Notes: generated by a model from the letters alone, not told the origin. A stretch of 64,000 bases of DNA from Streptantibioticus cattleyicolor NRRL 8057 = DSM 46488 (GCF_000240165.1 NC_017585.1:248001-312000); one strand, 5' to 3'. Counted from the stretch's first letter, positions 12,744 through 21,249 are shown. Numbers and translations: made by a program.

Positions 12744-14639
12744 TCAGTAGGCACGGCCGAGTTGCGGGAGTCCGCCGATCGCGTCGTGGGTGTCGCAGGC
12801 CAGCCACTGCGCCAGGGCGCGCATGCCTTCGTGGAGCCGGGCCGACGGGCGCCAGCGCAGTTCGGTGCGGAGCAGATCGGTGGCCATGACGGCGTCGCGG
12901 GTGCCGGGCTCGGGCAGTTCCTGCCAGGGCGTGCGGCGGGCGATGAAGGCGACCAGTTCGGCCAGTTCCTCCTCGGTGCAGTCGTGGGAGGCGACGTTGA
13001 CCACGGGGTGGCGCGGCGGTGCGCAGAGCACCGCGCCGACGGCCGTGGCGAGGTCGCGCTGGTCCACCACCTGGTGCCGGCGGCCGTGGTCGAGCGGCAG
13101 CGGGCGCCGGGTCCAGGCCAGCCGCATCCAGCGTGCCGCCGTCCCCTCGACGAGGACGCCGGGCCCGACCGGTTCGGCCGTCCGCAGCACCTGCACCGGG
13201 ATGCCGGTCTCCCGTCCCCAGCGGCGGCACTCCTCCTCCTGGAGCCACCACTGCCGGGCGTCCGGGTCGCCCGGCGGGGCGGCCGGCACCGTCTCGGTCA
13301 CCACGCCGTCCGCACCCCGGTGGACGGCGGCGGAACCGATGTGGACGAGCCGCCCGACGCCCGCCTTCTCCGCGGCGGCCAGCACCTCGGCGAGTCCGCC
13401 CGGCCGTGGTGATCCCAGGTGCACGACGATCGCGGTGCCGTCGAGCGGCCCGGCGTCCGGAACCTGCGACAGGTGTACGGCGTCGTACCCCAAGTCTCCC
13501 ATGAGCGCGGCCAGTTGGCGGCCGAAGCCGAGGTCGCCGCCGGTGACGGCGAGCCTGGGCTTGGCCGGGGCGGGGGCGGTGGTGCGTTCGGCGGCCAGCC
13601 CGGCGGCGAAGGCGGCCACTGCGAGGTCGCGCACCGGGGGGATCAGCTCGCGCAGTTCGTCGGCGGTGTAGTCCTCGCACAGTCCGCCGGGGCCCAGCGA
13701 CTCCATCACGGCACGGACGAGTTCCGGGGCCGGCGGCTGCCGGTCGAGGCCGGCCACGACCACCGCCATGGCGAACGCGGTCTCCCACACCGGCCGCGCG
13801 ATGTCTTCGGGCAGCGTCGTCGGGCCGGCCGCGGCCAGGGCCGAACGGCACTGTTCCGCGAGGCCGACACGGCGCAGGTAGCGCTCGGTCTCGACGTACT
13901 CCCAGTCGGCGTCCGGCGCCGGGCGGACGGCACACCGCGCGTCGCCGTACTGGTAGAAGGGGACGACCGCGAACTGGGCGCAGTCGTGGCCCGCGGGACC
14001 GGTCGCCGACCCGGCGAAGAGCGCCGCCTGCCGCCACCCGTGGGTGCTGTTGCCCGCGATGCTGGGCACCTCGCTGTGGTCGACCGTGCTGGGCACGCCG
14101 ACCCGGATCGGGACGCCGAGCCGGTTGAGGTAGCGCTGCATCACCACGTCGTACGGCCAGCCGCCGCCGTGCTCCGCGGCGAACGCGGTGTATCCGCGGG
14201 CCACGTCGGCGGGGAGCATCAGCGCCAGGCACGGTGTGTGCTCCTCGATGGCGTACGTCCACTCCTCACCGGCCAGCGCCGCCAGCCGCACGGCGGCCCC
14301 GGTACGCCCCTCCCAGCCGGCGTAGAAGGCGACGGCCTCACCGGGGACGGCCGCCGCGACGCGCTCGGCGTGGCCGTAGAAGCCGTCGGCGAGCACCACG
14401 TCGTCCTGGAGCACCAAGTGGTGCGTGCTCTCCGGTGGTACGCGGTCCCAGGCCAGCGCGGCCGAACGCAGGGCGGTCGGCGGGCCGTCGGGCTCGGGGT
14501 CGGTCACCACGCCGATCCGGCCGGCCGGGTCCGTCCGCGCGAGCAGCCGGGCGGCCTCGATGCGGCGCGGATGTGTCATCACGGATCCGCTGAGCCGGAC
14601 GGAACCGGTGGTGCCGTGCGGGTGGTTACGTGGTTCCAT
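12744..14639 (-). CDS. Glycosyltransferase-like protein fused to a degenerate NAD-epimerase (SDR) domain
   Basis: A 631-residue protein with two parts. Residues 1 to about 370 resemble a GT-A glycosyltransferase: a QDDVVLADGFY element (DxD-like acidic patch) is followed by segments on a bound partner and a variable helical region. Residues about 378-630 resemble an extended SDR: an LAVTGGDLGFGRQL nucleotide-binding loop, VVHLGSPRPGG, and a GIPVQVLR element ahead of the VGPG turn. The SDR catalytic YxxxK is not present; the equivalent stretch reads WWLQEEECRRWG, so this half may bind a sugar nucleotide without oxidising it. ATG at 14639 with a GAGG stretch about ten bases upstream. It sits between PhyH and nucleotide-sugar dehydrogenase genes on one strand. 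I do not know a characterised homologue; the glycosyltransferase call is moderate. Confidence 0.72.
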   Translation of the reverse strand: MEPRNHPHGTTGSVRLSGSVMTHPRRIEAARLLARTDPAGRIGVVTDPEPDGPPTALRSAALAWDRVPPESTHHLVLQDDVVLADGFYGHAERVAAAVPGEAVAFYAGWEGRTGAAVRLAALAGEEWTYAIEEHTPCLALMLPADVARGYTAFAAEHGGGWPYDVVMQRYLNRLGVPIRVGVPSTVDHSEVPSIAGNSTHGWRQAALFAGSATGPAGHDCAQFAVVPFYQYGDARCAVRPAPDADWEYVETERYLRRVGLAEQCRSALAAAGPTTLPEDIARPVWETAFAMAVVVAGLDRQPPAPELVRAVMESLGPGGLCEDYTADELRELIPPVRDLAVAAFAAGLAAERTTAPAPAKPRLAVTGGDLGFGRQLAALMGDLGYDAVHLSQVPDAGPLDGTAIVVHLGSPRPGGLAEVLAAAEKAGVGRLVHIGSAAVHRGADGVVTETVPAAPPGDPDARQWWLQEEECRRWGRETGIPVQVLRTAEPVGPGVLVEGTAARWMRLAWTRRPLPLDHGRRHQVVDQRDLATAVGAVLCAPPRHPVVNVASHDCTEEELAELVAFIARRTPWQELPEPGTRDAVMATDLLRTELRWRPSARLHEGMRALAQWLACDTHDAIGGLPQLGRAY

Positions 14640-14705
14640 GTGCGCTTACCTCGCAGGATCGGCGGGGCTGGTGAGGGGTGTTGCGGCGGGGTGCGGGCGG
14701 TGCGG

Positions 14706-15488
14706 TCAGGAGCCGGCGGTCTCCGCGTTCTTGTTGCGCACCTTGCGCTCGTTGTTCTCCAGGCCGTGGTCCATGCCCTGCTCGCGTTCGAGCTGGATCA
14801 TGGCGGCGGGGCGGTAGTTGAGGATGTAGGCCCGGCGGGTGTGGTCGGTGGTGTTGCCCCGGGAGTAGTGCAGGGTGGTGCCGGAGTGGGCGACGCCTTC
14901 GCCCGGGGAGAGCGGCACCGCGGTGGCGCCGGGCTCGTCCTCCGAGCAGTCGCACTCGATGTTGCGGCCGTCGCTGGTGGGACGGTGCACGCGCAGCGGC
15001 TCGCGGTGGGAACCGCGTACATACCACATGCAGCCGTTGTCCAGGGTGGCTTCGTCCAGCGCCATCCAGATCGACACGGCACGGGTGTCGGGCAGGTCGA
15101 CCCAGTAGGCCGCGTCCTGGTGCCAGGGGGTCGGCACACCGGTGTGCGGGGCCTTGTGGATCAGCATGTCGAAGTCGAGCACCGCGTCGTCGCCGATGAG
15201 TTCCCTGGCCACGGCGAGGGCACGGGAGTGCAACGGCATCCGCAGCAGCGGCGGGTGGAGCGCCGAGGGCCACATGATCTGGGTGATGTTCTCCTCGACG
15301 CCCTCCTTGCGGGGTACGTGGGAGCCGAGGTCGGAGCGCTTGTCGCCGCTCTCGATCCGTCCGCTCAGCATCTGGTCGTAGACGTCCCGGTAGGCTTCGA
15401 CCTCTTCCGGGGAGAGCAACGGCCCGGTCAGGGCGAAGCCGTCCTGCTGGAACAGCTCGGTCCGCTCCAGGCTGGCGTTGATCGTCAT
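14706..15488 (-). CDS. Phytanoyl-CoA dioxygenase (PhyH) family Fe(II)/2-oxoglutarate oxygenase
   Basis: Non-haem iron oxygenase of 260 residues that couples 2-oxoglutarate decarboxylation to hydroxylation or a related oxidation of a small substrate. The iron-binding HxD is in TPWHQDAAYW. The distal histidine is in VAHSGTTLHYSRGN, and an arginine for 2-oxoglutarate follows in the HTRRAY stretch. ATG at 15488 has AAAGGG ten bases upstream; an in-frame extension to 15524 has no better site. It is the first gene of a three-gene minus-strand unit with the glycosyltransferase/SDR fusion and the nucleotide-sugar dehydrogenase. This hints at oxidation of a glycosylated or sugar-derived metabolite. 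Substrate unknown. Confidence 0.9.
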   Translation of the reverse strand: MTINASLERTELFQQDGFALTGPLLSPEEVEAYRDVYDQMLSGRIESGDKRSDLGSHVPRKEGVEENITQIMWPSALHPPLLRMPLHSRALAVARELIGDDAVLDFDMLIHKAPHTGVPTPWHQDAAYWVDLPDTRAVSIWMALDEATLDNGCMWYVRGSHREPLRVHRPTSDGRNIECDCSEDEPGATAVPLSPGEGVAHSGTTLHYSRGNTTDHTRRAYILNYRPAAMIQLEREQGMDHGLENNERKVRNKNAETAGS

Positions 15489-16519
15489 GGCGAGACCCTT
15501 TCCTGCTCGTGGTTGTCCGGGCATGCCGAATTCAGCTGATCAGGGCTCTGGCGGGTAGGGGGCCGGCCGTCCTCCGCGCCGGTGCCGTCGGTCCGGTGAC
15601 GGGGCGCAGGGCTGGAAACCGCCCTGCCGCGGCACATGGGAGAATCGGAGATCGGAATGGCGCGGGACACGCGGGAAAAGCGTCACCGCGAAAGGCCGGC
15701 GAACACGGCGGCGTGCGGCCGGCGATTACGCGTCAGGCCGGAGTACGTCCACGCCGAAGGGCGGGACCGGAATCACTCCGAGGCATGAAAAGGGAAGGCA
15801 GGGCCATTCCCTGGACACCCACCCACTCGATATTCCCCCCGTTGCTGAGTCGATCTTGGCGACATCGAAAACGTACAACAAGCTGGTCTGGACCAGCAAG
15901 GGTTTATGGCCGATCCGCGTCCCGCGCAGGTCCTCGCTAGCTTCCGATGTACGCGGTGACCTGCGTGTTCTATCGGGAGAGAGGGAACCGCCACCCGGCG
16001 CGCGGACGTCGGCGGGACGGTGGCGGGGCGAGTGCGCGGATTTGTCTGCCGACACGCCCTCCGGCGGCCAATGGCCGGAGTTGGCACGGAATGGCGATCA
16101 ATGGGGAGCGCAAAACGTGCACCAGGTCATCCGGCGGTCGTCGGCGCGCGGATCCCGACAGATTGATCCGGACCGGATCTCGCCGGTTGTGCGGTACGTG
16201 TTCGCCCGTTGTGCGGAAATCTGCGGAATACGGGTGAGCGTGGCATCCAAGGAGTGCGAGGAGTCTCCTCGGTTTGGCTGGACAACGGCTGCGACTCGCC
16301 GTTTTTCGGCCAACTTCGCGGCTGCGCGCGATTATTGAAGGTTTCCTGCGATAACCCGTCGGAGAGGAATTCGGCCAGGTGCCGTCGGGGACGCCGTCCG
16401 GGTGCCGTGCCCGCGGTACGGATCCGGTCTCAAACGTGATTCCGGCCACCGGTGATCTTTCGCGTCCGGGGGCCGCACCATGGGCTTCCGTTCCACCGCA
16501 CATCAGCTCGGAGGCCGCC
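15489..16519. other. About 1 kb without a recognisable gene
   Basis: Upstream of both the leftward PhyH gene and the rightward unknown gene at 16520. Base composition is visibly less GC-rich than the surroundings. Several open frames cross it on both strands, but none shows a ribosome site, a family motif or the third-position GC bias of the neighbours. It probably holds the divergent promoters. A 15-bp palindrome at 16257-16271 is listed separately. Confidence 0.6.
16257..16271. promoter_or_regulatory. 15-bp perfect palindrome upstream of the unknown gene at 16520
   Basis: CGAGGAG-T-CTCCTCG is a perfect inverted repeat with a one-base centre, in otherwise gene-free DNA about 250 bp ahead of the next start codon. 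It could be an operator or, if transcribed, a short hairpin. No regulator can be assigned. Confidence 0.35.
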
Positions 16520-17149
16520 ATGACCGGCGTCGGAACCGTCTCGCCCGAAGGACTCGAGGTCCAGGTCGCCCATCGCCGGAACCCCTACGCGTACCTCTTC
16601 GACGACGCGGGGCTCGACGCGCTGCTGCTGGAGCTGGGGGTGCGTCGGGCGGCGAGCGTCTGGCGCAATCACACCACCGAGGAGGAGCGCGCGCCGCGCG
16701 GGCGTTATCCCCGTCCCGCGATGGGTTTCGTCCTGCTGGACGCCACCGCCGGCCCCTGGGTCCGCAACGAGGAGGCGGTGCTCGCGGTGATCACCGTCGG
16801 CGACGGCGGCCACACCTTCCTGCCCAACGCGGCGGCCAAGGCGGCGGCCCACCGCCGGCTCGGCCGCAACAACGGCGAGGCGGTCCACGTCGACCCCCAT
16901 CTGCTGGCCACCGGTGACTTCCGCTACGGCCACTCCGCCGACGTGCGCGGCCAGATCGTCGCCGCCAGCTCGCAGAGCACCGACCAGGACCTCTACGAAG
17001 CCGCCCGGCTGGCCGCCGACTTCGTCCACGCGGTGGGCGACCGCCACGCCGACTGGGAACGCCGGCGCGGCGCGGGCGACTGGGCCGCCCCCGACGACAC
17101 CCCGGCCCCGGAACACCGCGCGATGACCGCCTGGTTCCAGCCGAGCTGA
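16520..17149 (+). CDS. Conserved-looking protein of unknown function
   Basis: Codes for 209 residues. I chose the ATG at 16520 because GGAGG lies seven bases upstream (the open frame itself runs further 5'). The sequence is soluble, with no signal peptide or membrane segment. Alternating hydrophobic and polar blocks (RYPRPAMGFVLLDATAGPWV, EEAVLAVITVGDGGHTF, NAAAKAAAHRRLGRNNGE) suggest an alpha/beta fold. A heme-binding HbpS/GlcG-like fold crossed my mind because of the AAAKAAAHRRLG stretch, but the rest does not match, so I give no function. It is followed tail-to-tail by nadE, 22 bp away. The preceding 1 kb is non-coding, so it has its own promoter. Confidence 0.75.
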   Translation: MTGVGTVSPEGLEVQVAHRRNPYAYLFDDAGLDALLLELGVRRAASVWRNHTTEEERAPRGRYPRPAMGFVLLDATAGPWVRNEEAVLAVITVGDGGHTFLPNAAAKAAAHRRLGRNNGEAVHVDPHLLATGDFRYGHSADVRGQIVAASSQSTDQDLYEAARLAADFVHAVGDRHADWERRRGAGDWAAPDDTPAPEHRAMTAWFQPS

Positions 17150-17171
17150 CACAACGTCAACTCGGACCGGC

Positions 17172-18002
17172 TCAGGGGGCGATCGGCAACCGCCGCTTGT
17201 GCTCGGTGAGCCGGTAGCGGCGGACGATGGCCTCGAAGGCGGCCTCGGAGACCGGCTTGCCTTCCAGGAAGTCGTCGATGTCGTCGTAGGTGACGCCGAG
17301 CGCGTCCTCGTCGGGCCGCCCCGGGTTCAGCGTCTCCAGGTCCGCGGTCGGGGTCTTCCACACCAGCTCGGCCGGGGCGCCGAGGGCTTCGGCCACCGCC
17401 CGTACCCGCCGCTTGGTGAGACCGGTGAGCGGCACCACGTCGGCCGCGCCATCACCGAACTTGGTGAAGAACCCGGAGACCGCCTCCGCCGCGTGATCCG
17501 TGCCCACCACCAGGCCGTCGTGCGCGCCCGCCACCGCGTACTGGGCGATCATGCGCTGCCGTGCCTTGATGTTGCCGTGCACGAAGTCCTGGTGACCCGC
17601 GTCACGGAAGACCGTGCCGCCGGCCAGCACCGCCTCCAGCGCGGCGTCGCTCGCGGGCTTCACGTCCACGGTGAGCACCTGGTCGGCCCGGATGAACTCC
17701 AGCGCCAGCCGCGCGTCCTTCTCGTCCGCCTGCACGCCGTACGGCAGCCGCATCGCGAAGAACGTGGCCTCCCGTCCCGCGGCGCGGACCCGCTCGACCG
17801 CGAGCTGGCACAGCCGGCCCGTCGTCGTGGAGTCCACCCCGCCGCTGATGCCCAGCACCAGCGAACGCAGCCCCGTGACGGTCAGCTGACCGGCGAGGAA
17901 GGCCACCCGGCGCTCGATCTCCTCCCGCGCCTCGAAGGACGGGCTCACCCGGAGATCCCTGGCGATCTCCAGCTGCGGGGATATGGACGCCTGGTCGGTC
18001 AC
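17172..18002 (-). CDS. nadE: NH3-dependent NAD+ synthetase
   Basis: Final step of NAD synthesis: adenylation and amidation of nicotinic acid adenine dinucleotide with ammonia and ATP. The 276-residue length is that of the single-domain, ammonia-using enzyme; no nitrilase domain for glutamine is present. The PP-loop is LGISGGVDSTTTGRLCQ near residue 50. Further family landmarks are GNIKARQRM, VVGTDHAAEAVSGFFTKFGD and KTPTADLETLNPGRPDEDALG. GTG start at 18002 with GAGGAG five bases upstream. It is divergent from the deaminase gene. Housekeeping, not part of the neighbouring sugar or polyketide genes. Confidence 0.97.
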   Translation of the reverse strand: MTDQASISPQLEIARDLRVSPSFEAREEIERRVAFLAGQLTVTGLRSLVLGISGGVDSTTTGRLCQLAVERVRAAGREATFFAMRLPYGVQADEKDARLALEFIRADQVLTVDVKPASDAALEAVLAGGTVFRDAGHQDFVHGNIKARQRMIAQYAVAGAHDGLVVGTDHAAEAVSGFFTKFGDGAADVVPLTGLTKRRVRAVAEALGAPAELVWKTPTADLETLNPGRPDEDALGVTYDDIDDFLEGKPVSEAAFEAIVRRYRLTEHKRRLPIAP

Positions 18003-18256
18003 GGCTGCTCCTCGGTCGGCCCGCCGGCCAGGTTCGGCAGGCGCCGCCCGGCCCGGGCCACAGGTACGTGTAGCGGGGAAAACACTCTAGAGGACGGCGG
18101 AGAAGCGCTGCTCACCCCGTACGGGACGGCAACCGTCCCGGAGGTGTCCGCCGTCGTCCGCCGGGTAGCTTCGTCCTCGCCGGAAGACGAACGACACCAC
18201 GATGCGACGCGACCGTTCGGCTCAGCACGCGGTCGTCGCCGGGCGGAGGTGCCCTC

Positions 18257-18823
18257 ATGGGTCACAAGGAATTCCTGACCGAGGCGGTACGGCTGGCGAC
18301 CGAGGCCGTGGAGCGGGGCTGGGGCGGGCCGTTCGGGGCGGTGATCACGCGGGACGGGGAGATCGTCGCGCGCGGGCAGAACCGGGTGCTGCTCACCGGG
18401 GACCCCACCGCGCACGCCGAGGTCGAGGCCATCCGCGAGGCGGCCCGGCGGCTCACCCCGCACGCGCCCACCATCTCCGCCGAGCACCGCGACGAAGGCA
18501 CCCTCGCCTGCGTGCCGCGCCCCGAGGGGTCCGACGACCCGCTCCCGCGCCGCGCCCGCATGCTCAAGGGCTGCGCGCTCTACGTCAGCGGCGCCCCCTG
18601 CCCGATGTGCATGAGCGCCGCCTACTGGGCGCGTCTCGACGCCGTCTACTTCAGCTGCGGTTTCGAGGCCACCCGGGAGATCGGCTTCGACGACGCCTTC
18701 CAGTACGAGGACTTCCAAAAGCCGCTGGACGAGCGGCGGATCCGCATCGAGCAGATCCATCCGGAACTGGGCGCCACGGCCTACGCGGCGTGGTCGCGCA
18801 AGCCGGACCGGCATCCGTACTGA
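18257..18823 (+). CDS. Nucleoside/guanine deaminase (CMP/dCMP deaminase zinc fold)
   Basis: Zinc hydrolase of 188 residues that deaminates a purine or pyrimidine base or nucleoside. The zinc-binding and proton-shuttle motifs are TAHAEVEAIREA (HAE) and APCPMCMSAAYWA (PCxxC), the arrangement of guanine deaminase GuaD and tRNA adenosine deaminase relatives. About 30 residues are inserted between the two motifs compared with a minimal GuaD (stretch with EHRDEGTLACVPRPEGSDD). The C-terminus has EDFQKPLDERRIRIEQI, a GuaD-like tail. ATG at 18257 with GGAGG just upstream. Single gene, divergent from nadE. GuaD-like is the best guess; the exact base is not certain. Confidence 0.9.
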   Translation: MGHKEFLTEAVRLATEAVERGWGGPFGAVITRDGEIVARGQNRVLLTGDPTAHAEVEAIREAARRLTPHAPTISAEHRDEGTLACVPRPEGSDDPLPRRARMLKGCALYVSGAPCPMCMSAAYWARLDAVYFSCGFEATREIGFDDAFQYEDFQKPLDERRIRIEQIHPELGATAYAAWSRKPDRHPY

Positions 18824-18837
18824 CGGTTCACCGGATA

Positions 18838-19040
18838 CGGACTTGCGGGCGGTGCCGTCGGCGACGGCCTGGAGCTTGTCGGGGTCGGCCACGTCGTGGA
18901 TGGTGGTGATACGGCCGTCGGCGTCGGAGGTGACGGTGGCGGCGCCCACCACCGGGCGCAGCGCTGACGGACTTTGCCACCGCCGTCGGTCGCCGCGGCG
19001 AGGAACCGCTCGGTGGCCCGGCGTTGCTCCGGGTGGTGGC
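18838..19040 (-). pseudogene. Remnant of a SigJ-like ECF sigma factor C-terminal (SnoaL-like) domain
   Basis: On the minus strand two short matches to the SnoaL-like tail of SigJ-type sigma factors lie in different frames. The first, EQRRATERFLAAATDGGG, resembles the helix that opens the domain. The second, ATVTSDADGRITTIHDVADP followed by DKLQAVA, resembles its last strands and closing helix. The middle of the domain and the whole sigma region are missing, and there is no usable start. It appears to be a decayed, deleted gene in the 330-bp gap between the deaminase and cupin genes. An intact relative lies at 62725-63627. Origin as an isolated NTF2-like protein is also possible. Confidence 0.5.
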
Positions 19041-19156
19041 GTCCAGGAGATGGATGCCGGCCGCCCGTTCGTGACGTGCGCCACGGCGTGGTTCGCGTGT
19101 CCTGCCCGGTGAAAGGTGCGGCGGCGTACGGTCGGGGTGGGTGGGAAGGAGTGGGT

Positions 19157-19696
19157 ATGGCGGGCGGCGAGGTGACGGTGGATCAGGTCGTCGTGGCGTA
19201 CGGGCTGCGTCCGTTGCCGGTGGAGGGCGGGTGGTTCCGCCGAACGTGGGCCGGGCCGCCGGATGCCGCGGGGCGCCCGGCGGGTTCGGCGATCCTCGCC
19301 CTGCTCACCGGCGAGGAGGACGGTTTCTCGGCGTTGCACCGGCTGCCCGTCGACGAGGTGTGGCACTTCTACCGCGGCGACCCGCTGGAGCTTCTCCTGC
19401 TCGCGCCGGACGGCACCGACCGGCTGGTGGTCCTCGGCGGGGACGGCCCCGGCGCCGTGGTGCAGGCGGTGGCCCCGGCGGGCACCTGGATGGGGGCGAG
19501 GGTGGCGCCCGCGGGGCGGTGGTCGTTGGTCGGTACGACCATGGCGCCGGGCTTCGTGCCCTCCGACTACCAGGGCGCCGACACGTCGGACAGAGAGCGG
19601 CTGTGCGCCCGCCATCCACGGCACGCCACCCGGATCCGCGCCCTGTGCCGTACCGACGCCCCGACCCGCATGCCGGAAGGAGACGCCGATGTCTGA
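19157..19696 (+). CDS. Cupin-fold protein of the DUF985 family
   Basis: A 179-residue single-domain beta-barrel protein. Family marks are GLRPLPVEGGWFRRTW at the N-terminus, SAILALLT, and the metal-site-like LHRLPVDEVWHFYRGDPLEL with conserved histidine and glutamate. The C-terminal block APGFVPSDYQ is also typical. The biochemical role of this family is not established; structures show a cupin barrel. ATG at 19157 has AAGGAG about nine bases upstream. Its TGA overlaps the ATG of the next SDR gene (ATGTCTGA), so the two form a coupled pair, which may mean the SDR product and the cupin act on related small molecules. Confidence 0.88.
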   Translation: MAGGEVTVDQVVVAYGLRPLPVEGGWFRRTWAGPPDAAGRPAGSAILALLTGEEDGFSALHRLPVDEVWHFYRGDPLELLLLAPDGTDRLVVLGGDGPGAVVQAVAPAGTWMGARVAPAGRWSLVGTTMAPGFVPSDYQGADTSDRERLCARHPRHATRIRALCRTDAPTRMPEGDADV

Positions 19697-20465
19697 CCCC
19701 CGGCTCCCCGACCTGACCGGCCGCACGGCCCTGGTCACCGGCGCCAGTGGTGGCATCGGGGCCGGAATCGCGCGGCAGTTCGCGCGGGCCGGCGCCGCCG
19801 TGGCCGTCCACTACCACCACGGCGAGGAGCGGGCCCGCCGGGTGGCCGCGGAGATCACCGGCGCGGGCGGCCGGGCCCGCGCCTTCCGGGCCGACCTGAC
19901 CCGGGAAGCGGACTGCCACCGCCTGGTCGAGCAGGCCGCCGACTGGCACGGCGGACGCCTCGACGCGCTGGTCAACAACGCCGGTGTGCAGCCCGTCGTC
20001 CCGCTCGCCGAGCTGACCGCCGCCGACTGGCACGACATCTACCGGGCCGACACCACCAGCGCCTTCTGCTGCACCCAGGCCGCCGCCGAGGTGATGCGCG
20101 GGCACGGCGGCGGCACCATCACCCACATCGCCTCCGTCGAAGGCAGCCGGCCGGCCCCGGGGCACGCGCACTACAACGCCGCCAAGGCCGCGCTGATCAT
20201 GTTCGCCCGTTCCGCCGCCCTGGAGTACGGCCGGTACGGCATCCGCGTCAACTCCGTCTCCCCTGGCCTGGTCGACCGGCCCGGACTCGCCGGTGACTGG
20301 CCCGAGGGCGTCGCCCGGTGGACGGCGTCGGCGCCGCTCGGCCGTCTCGGCACACCGGAGGACGTGGGCAACGCGTGCGTCTTCCTCGCCTCGGACGCCG
20401 CCGGCTGGATCACCGGTACCGACCTGGTCGTGGACGGTGGTGTCGGCGCCCGTCCCACCTGGTAG
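19689..20465 (+). CDS. Short-chain dehydrogenase/reductase (glucose-1-dehydrogenase/FabG-like)
   Basis: Classical SDR of 258 residues that reduces a ketone or oxidises an alcohol with NAD(P). The cofactor loop is ALVTGASGGIGAGIARQFA, followed by LVNNAGVQP. The catalytic serine is in THIASVEGS and the tyrosine/lysine pair in HYNAAKAALIMFA. The C-terminus ITGTDLVVDGGVGARP is that of FabG-type SDRs. It is translationally coupled to the upstream cupin gene by an 8-bp overlap and lies tail-to-tail with the 2Fe-2S protein gene. Substrate not predictable. Confidence 0.93.
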   Translation: MSDPRLPDLTGRTALVTGASGGIGAGIARQFARAGAAVAVHYHHGEERARRVAAEITGAGGRARAFRADLTREADCHRLVEQAADWHGGRLDALVNNAGVQPVVPLAELTAADWHDIYRADTTSAFCCTQAAAEVMRGHGGGTITHIASVEGSRPAPGHAHYNAAKAALIMFARSAALEYGRYGIRVNSVSPGLVDRPGLAGDWPEGVARWTASAPLGRLGTPEDVGNACVFLASDAAGWITGTDLVVDGGVGARPTW

Positions 20466-20474
20466 CGCGGCGGC

Positions 20475-21155
20475 TCAACGTGCCAGGCAGCAGTCACCGC
20501 ACATCGCACCGGCCGGTGCGCGGTAGTACAGGCAGCAGCTACGGCGGCGGAACGCGAGGTCCGGTCCGGTGACGTGTCCGGTGCCGGCGAGGTCGCCGGC
20601 GTCCAGCAGCGCGGTGGTGACGGCGGTGAGCGGGGCGCGCAGCGCGGGGCGGGCGGCCAGCAGGGTGCGGGCGGCCTCGACGAGGGCGGAGGCGGCGTTC
20701 CCGGCGAGCAGGCGCGGGGCGACCTTGGTCCGCAGACCGGCCGCGAGGGCGCGCAGATGCGGCATCACCTGGTCACGTATCGCGGCGGCGGCATCGGGGA
20801 GTCGACCGGCGTACCAGCCGGCGGGGCGCGGCAGCCGGAGGGCCGGGGCGTCGTCGGCTCGCTGCAACCCTCCGGTGTCCGGGACGATGCCGTGGAGCAC
20901 CGCGCAGCCGAGGACGGGGGACCACAGGCGGGCGGCGTGGCCGAGTTGGGCGATGGAGACGCCGACGCGTGCCTCATGGGTGCCGTGGCGTTCGGCGACG
21001 GCCCCGGCGAGGTCGGCGAAGCCGTCGGCGTAGGAGTGGCGGACCGGGTGCCACCCCTCGTCGGGGCCGCCCACGGTGAGGGCGAAGAAGCCGCCGAGGG
21101 ACGCGACGTCGGCCAGGGCGGCGGCGACGGCGTCGGCGGGTGCGGCAGGGCGCAT
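20475..21155 (-). CDS. FhuF-like (2Fe-2S) iron-sulphur protein, possible metal/cofactor reductase
   Basis: A 226-residue cytosolic protein whose C-terminus has the cysteine pattern CC-x10-C-x2-C (RRSCCLYYRAPAGAMCGDCC), the 2Fe-2S ligand arrangement of FhuF-type siderophore-iron reductases. The rest is helical with no membrane segment. The ATG at 21155 is chosen over an upstream in-frame start because AAGGAGAC lies just before it. It is transcribed away from the riboswitch-controlled transporter genes from the same intergenic region. FhuF normally releases iron from ferric siderophores; beside a cobalamin-riboswitch transporter it might reduce an imported corrinoid instead, which is inference. 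Confidence 0.85.
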   Translation of the reverse strand: MRPAAPADAVAAALADVASLGGFFALTVGGPDEGWHPVRHSYADGFADLAGAVAERHGTHEARVGVSIAQLGHAARLWSPVLGCAVLHGIVPDTGGLQRADDAPALRLPRPAGWYAGRLPDAAAAIRDQVMPHLRALAAGLRTKVAPRLLAGNAASALVEAARTLLAARPALRAPLTAVTTALLDAGDLAGTGHVTGPDLAFRRRSCCLYYRAPAGAMCGDCCLAR

Positions 21156-21249
21156 GACGATGAGTCTCCTTGTCGACTTCGGTGAGAGGGGCGCCGTTCC
21201 GGTCCGGCGGACGGGGCGGCGCCCGCTTTGTGCCGCGGCCCCGGGGAAA

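Noticed and set aside
12744-14639. Separate genes for the glycosyltransferase and SDR halves
   Set aside because: The reading frame is continuous with no internal start preceded by a ribosome site near the junction, so a fusion is the simpler reading.
15856-16338. Plus-strand frame of 160 codons in the gene-free stretch
   Set aside because: No ribosome site, no family resemblance, and its codon third positions lack the GC bias of the neighbouring genes.
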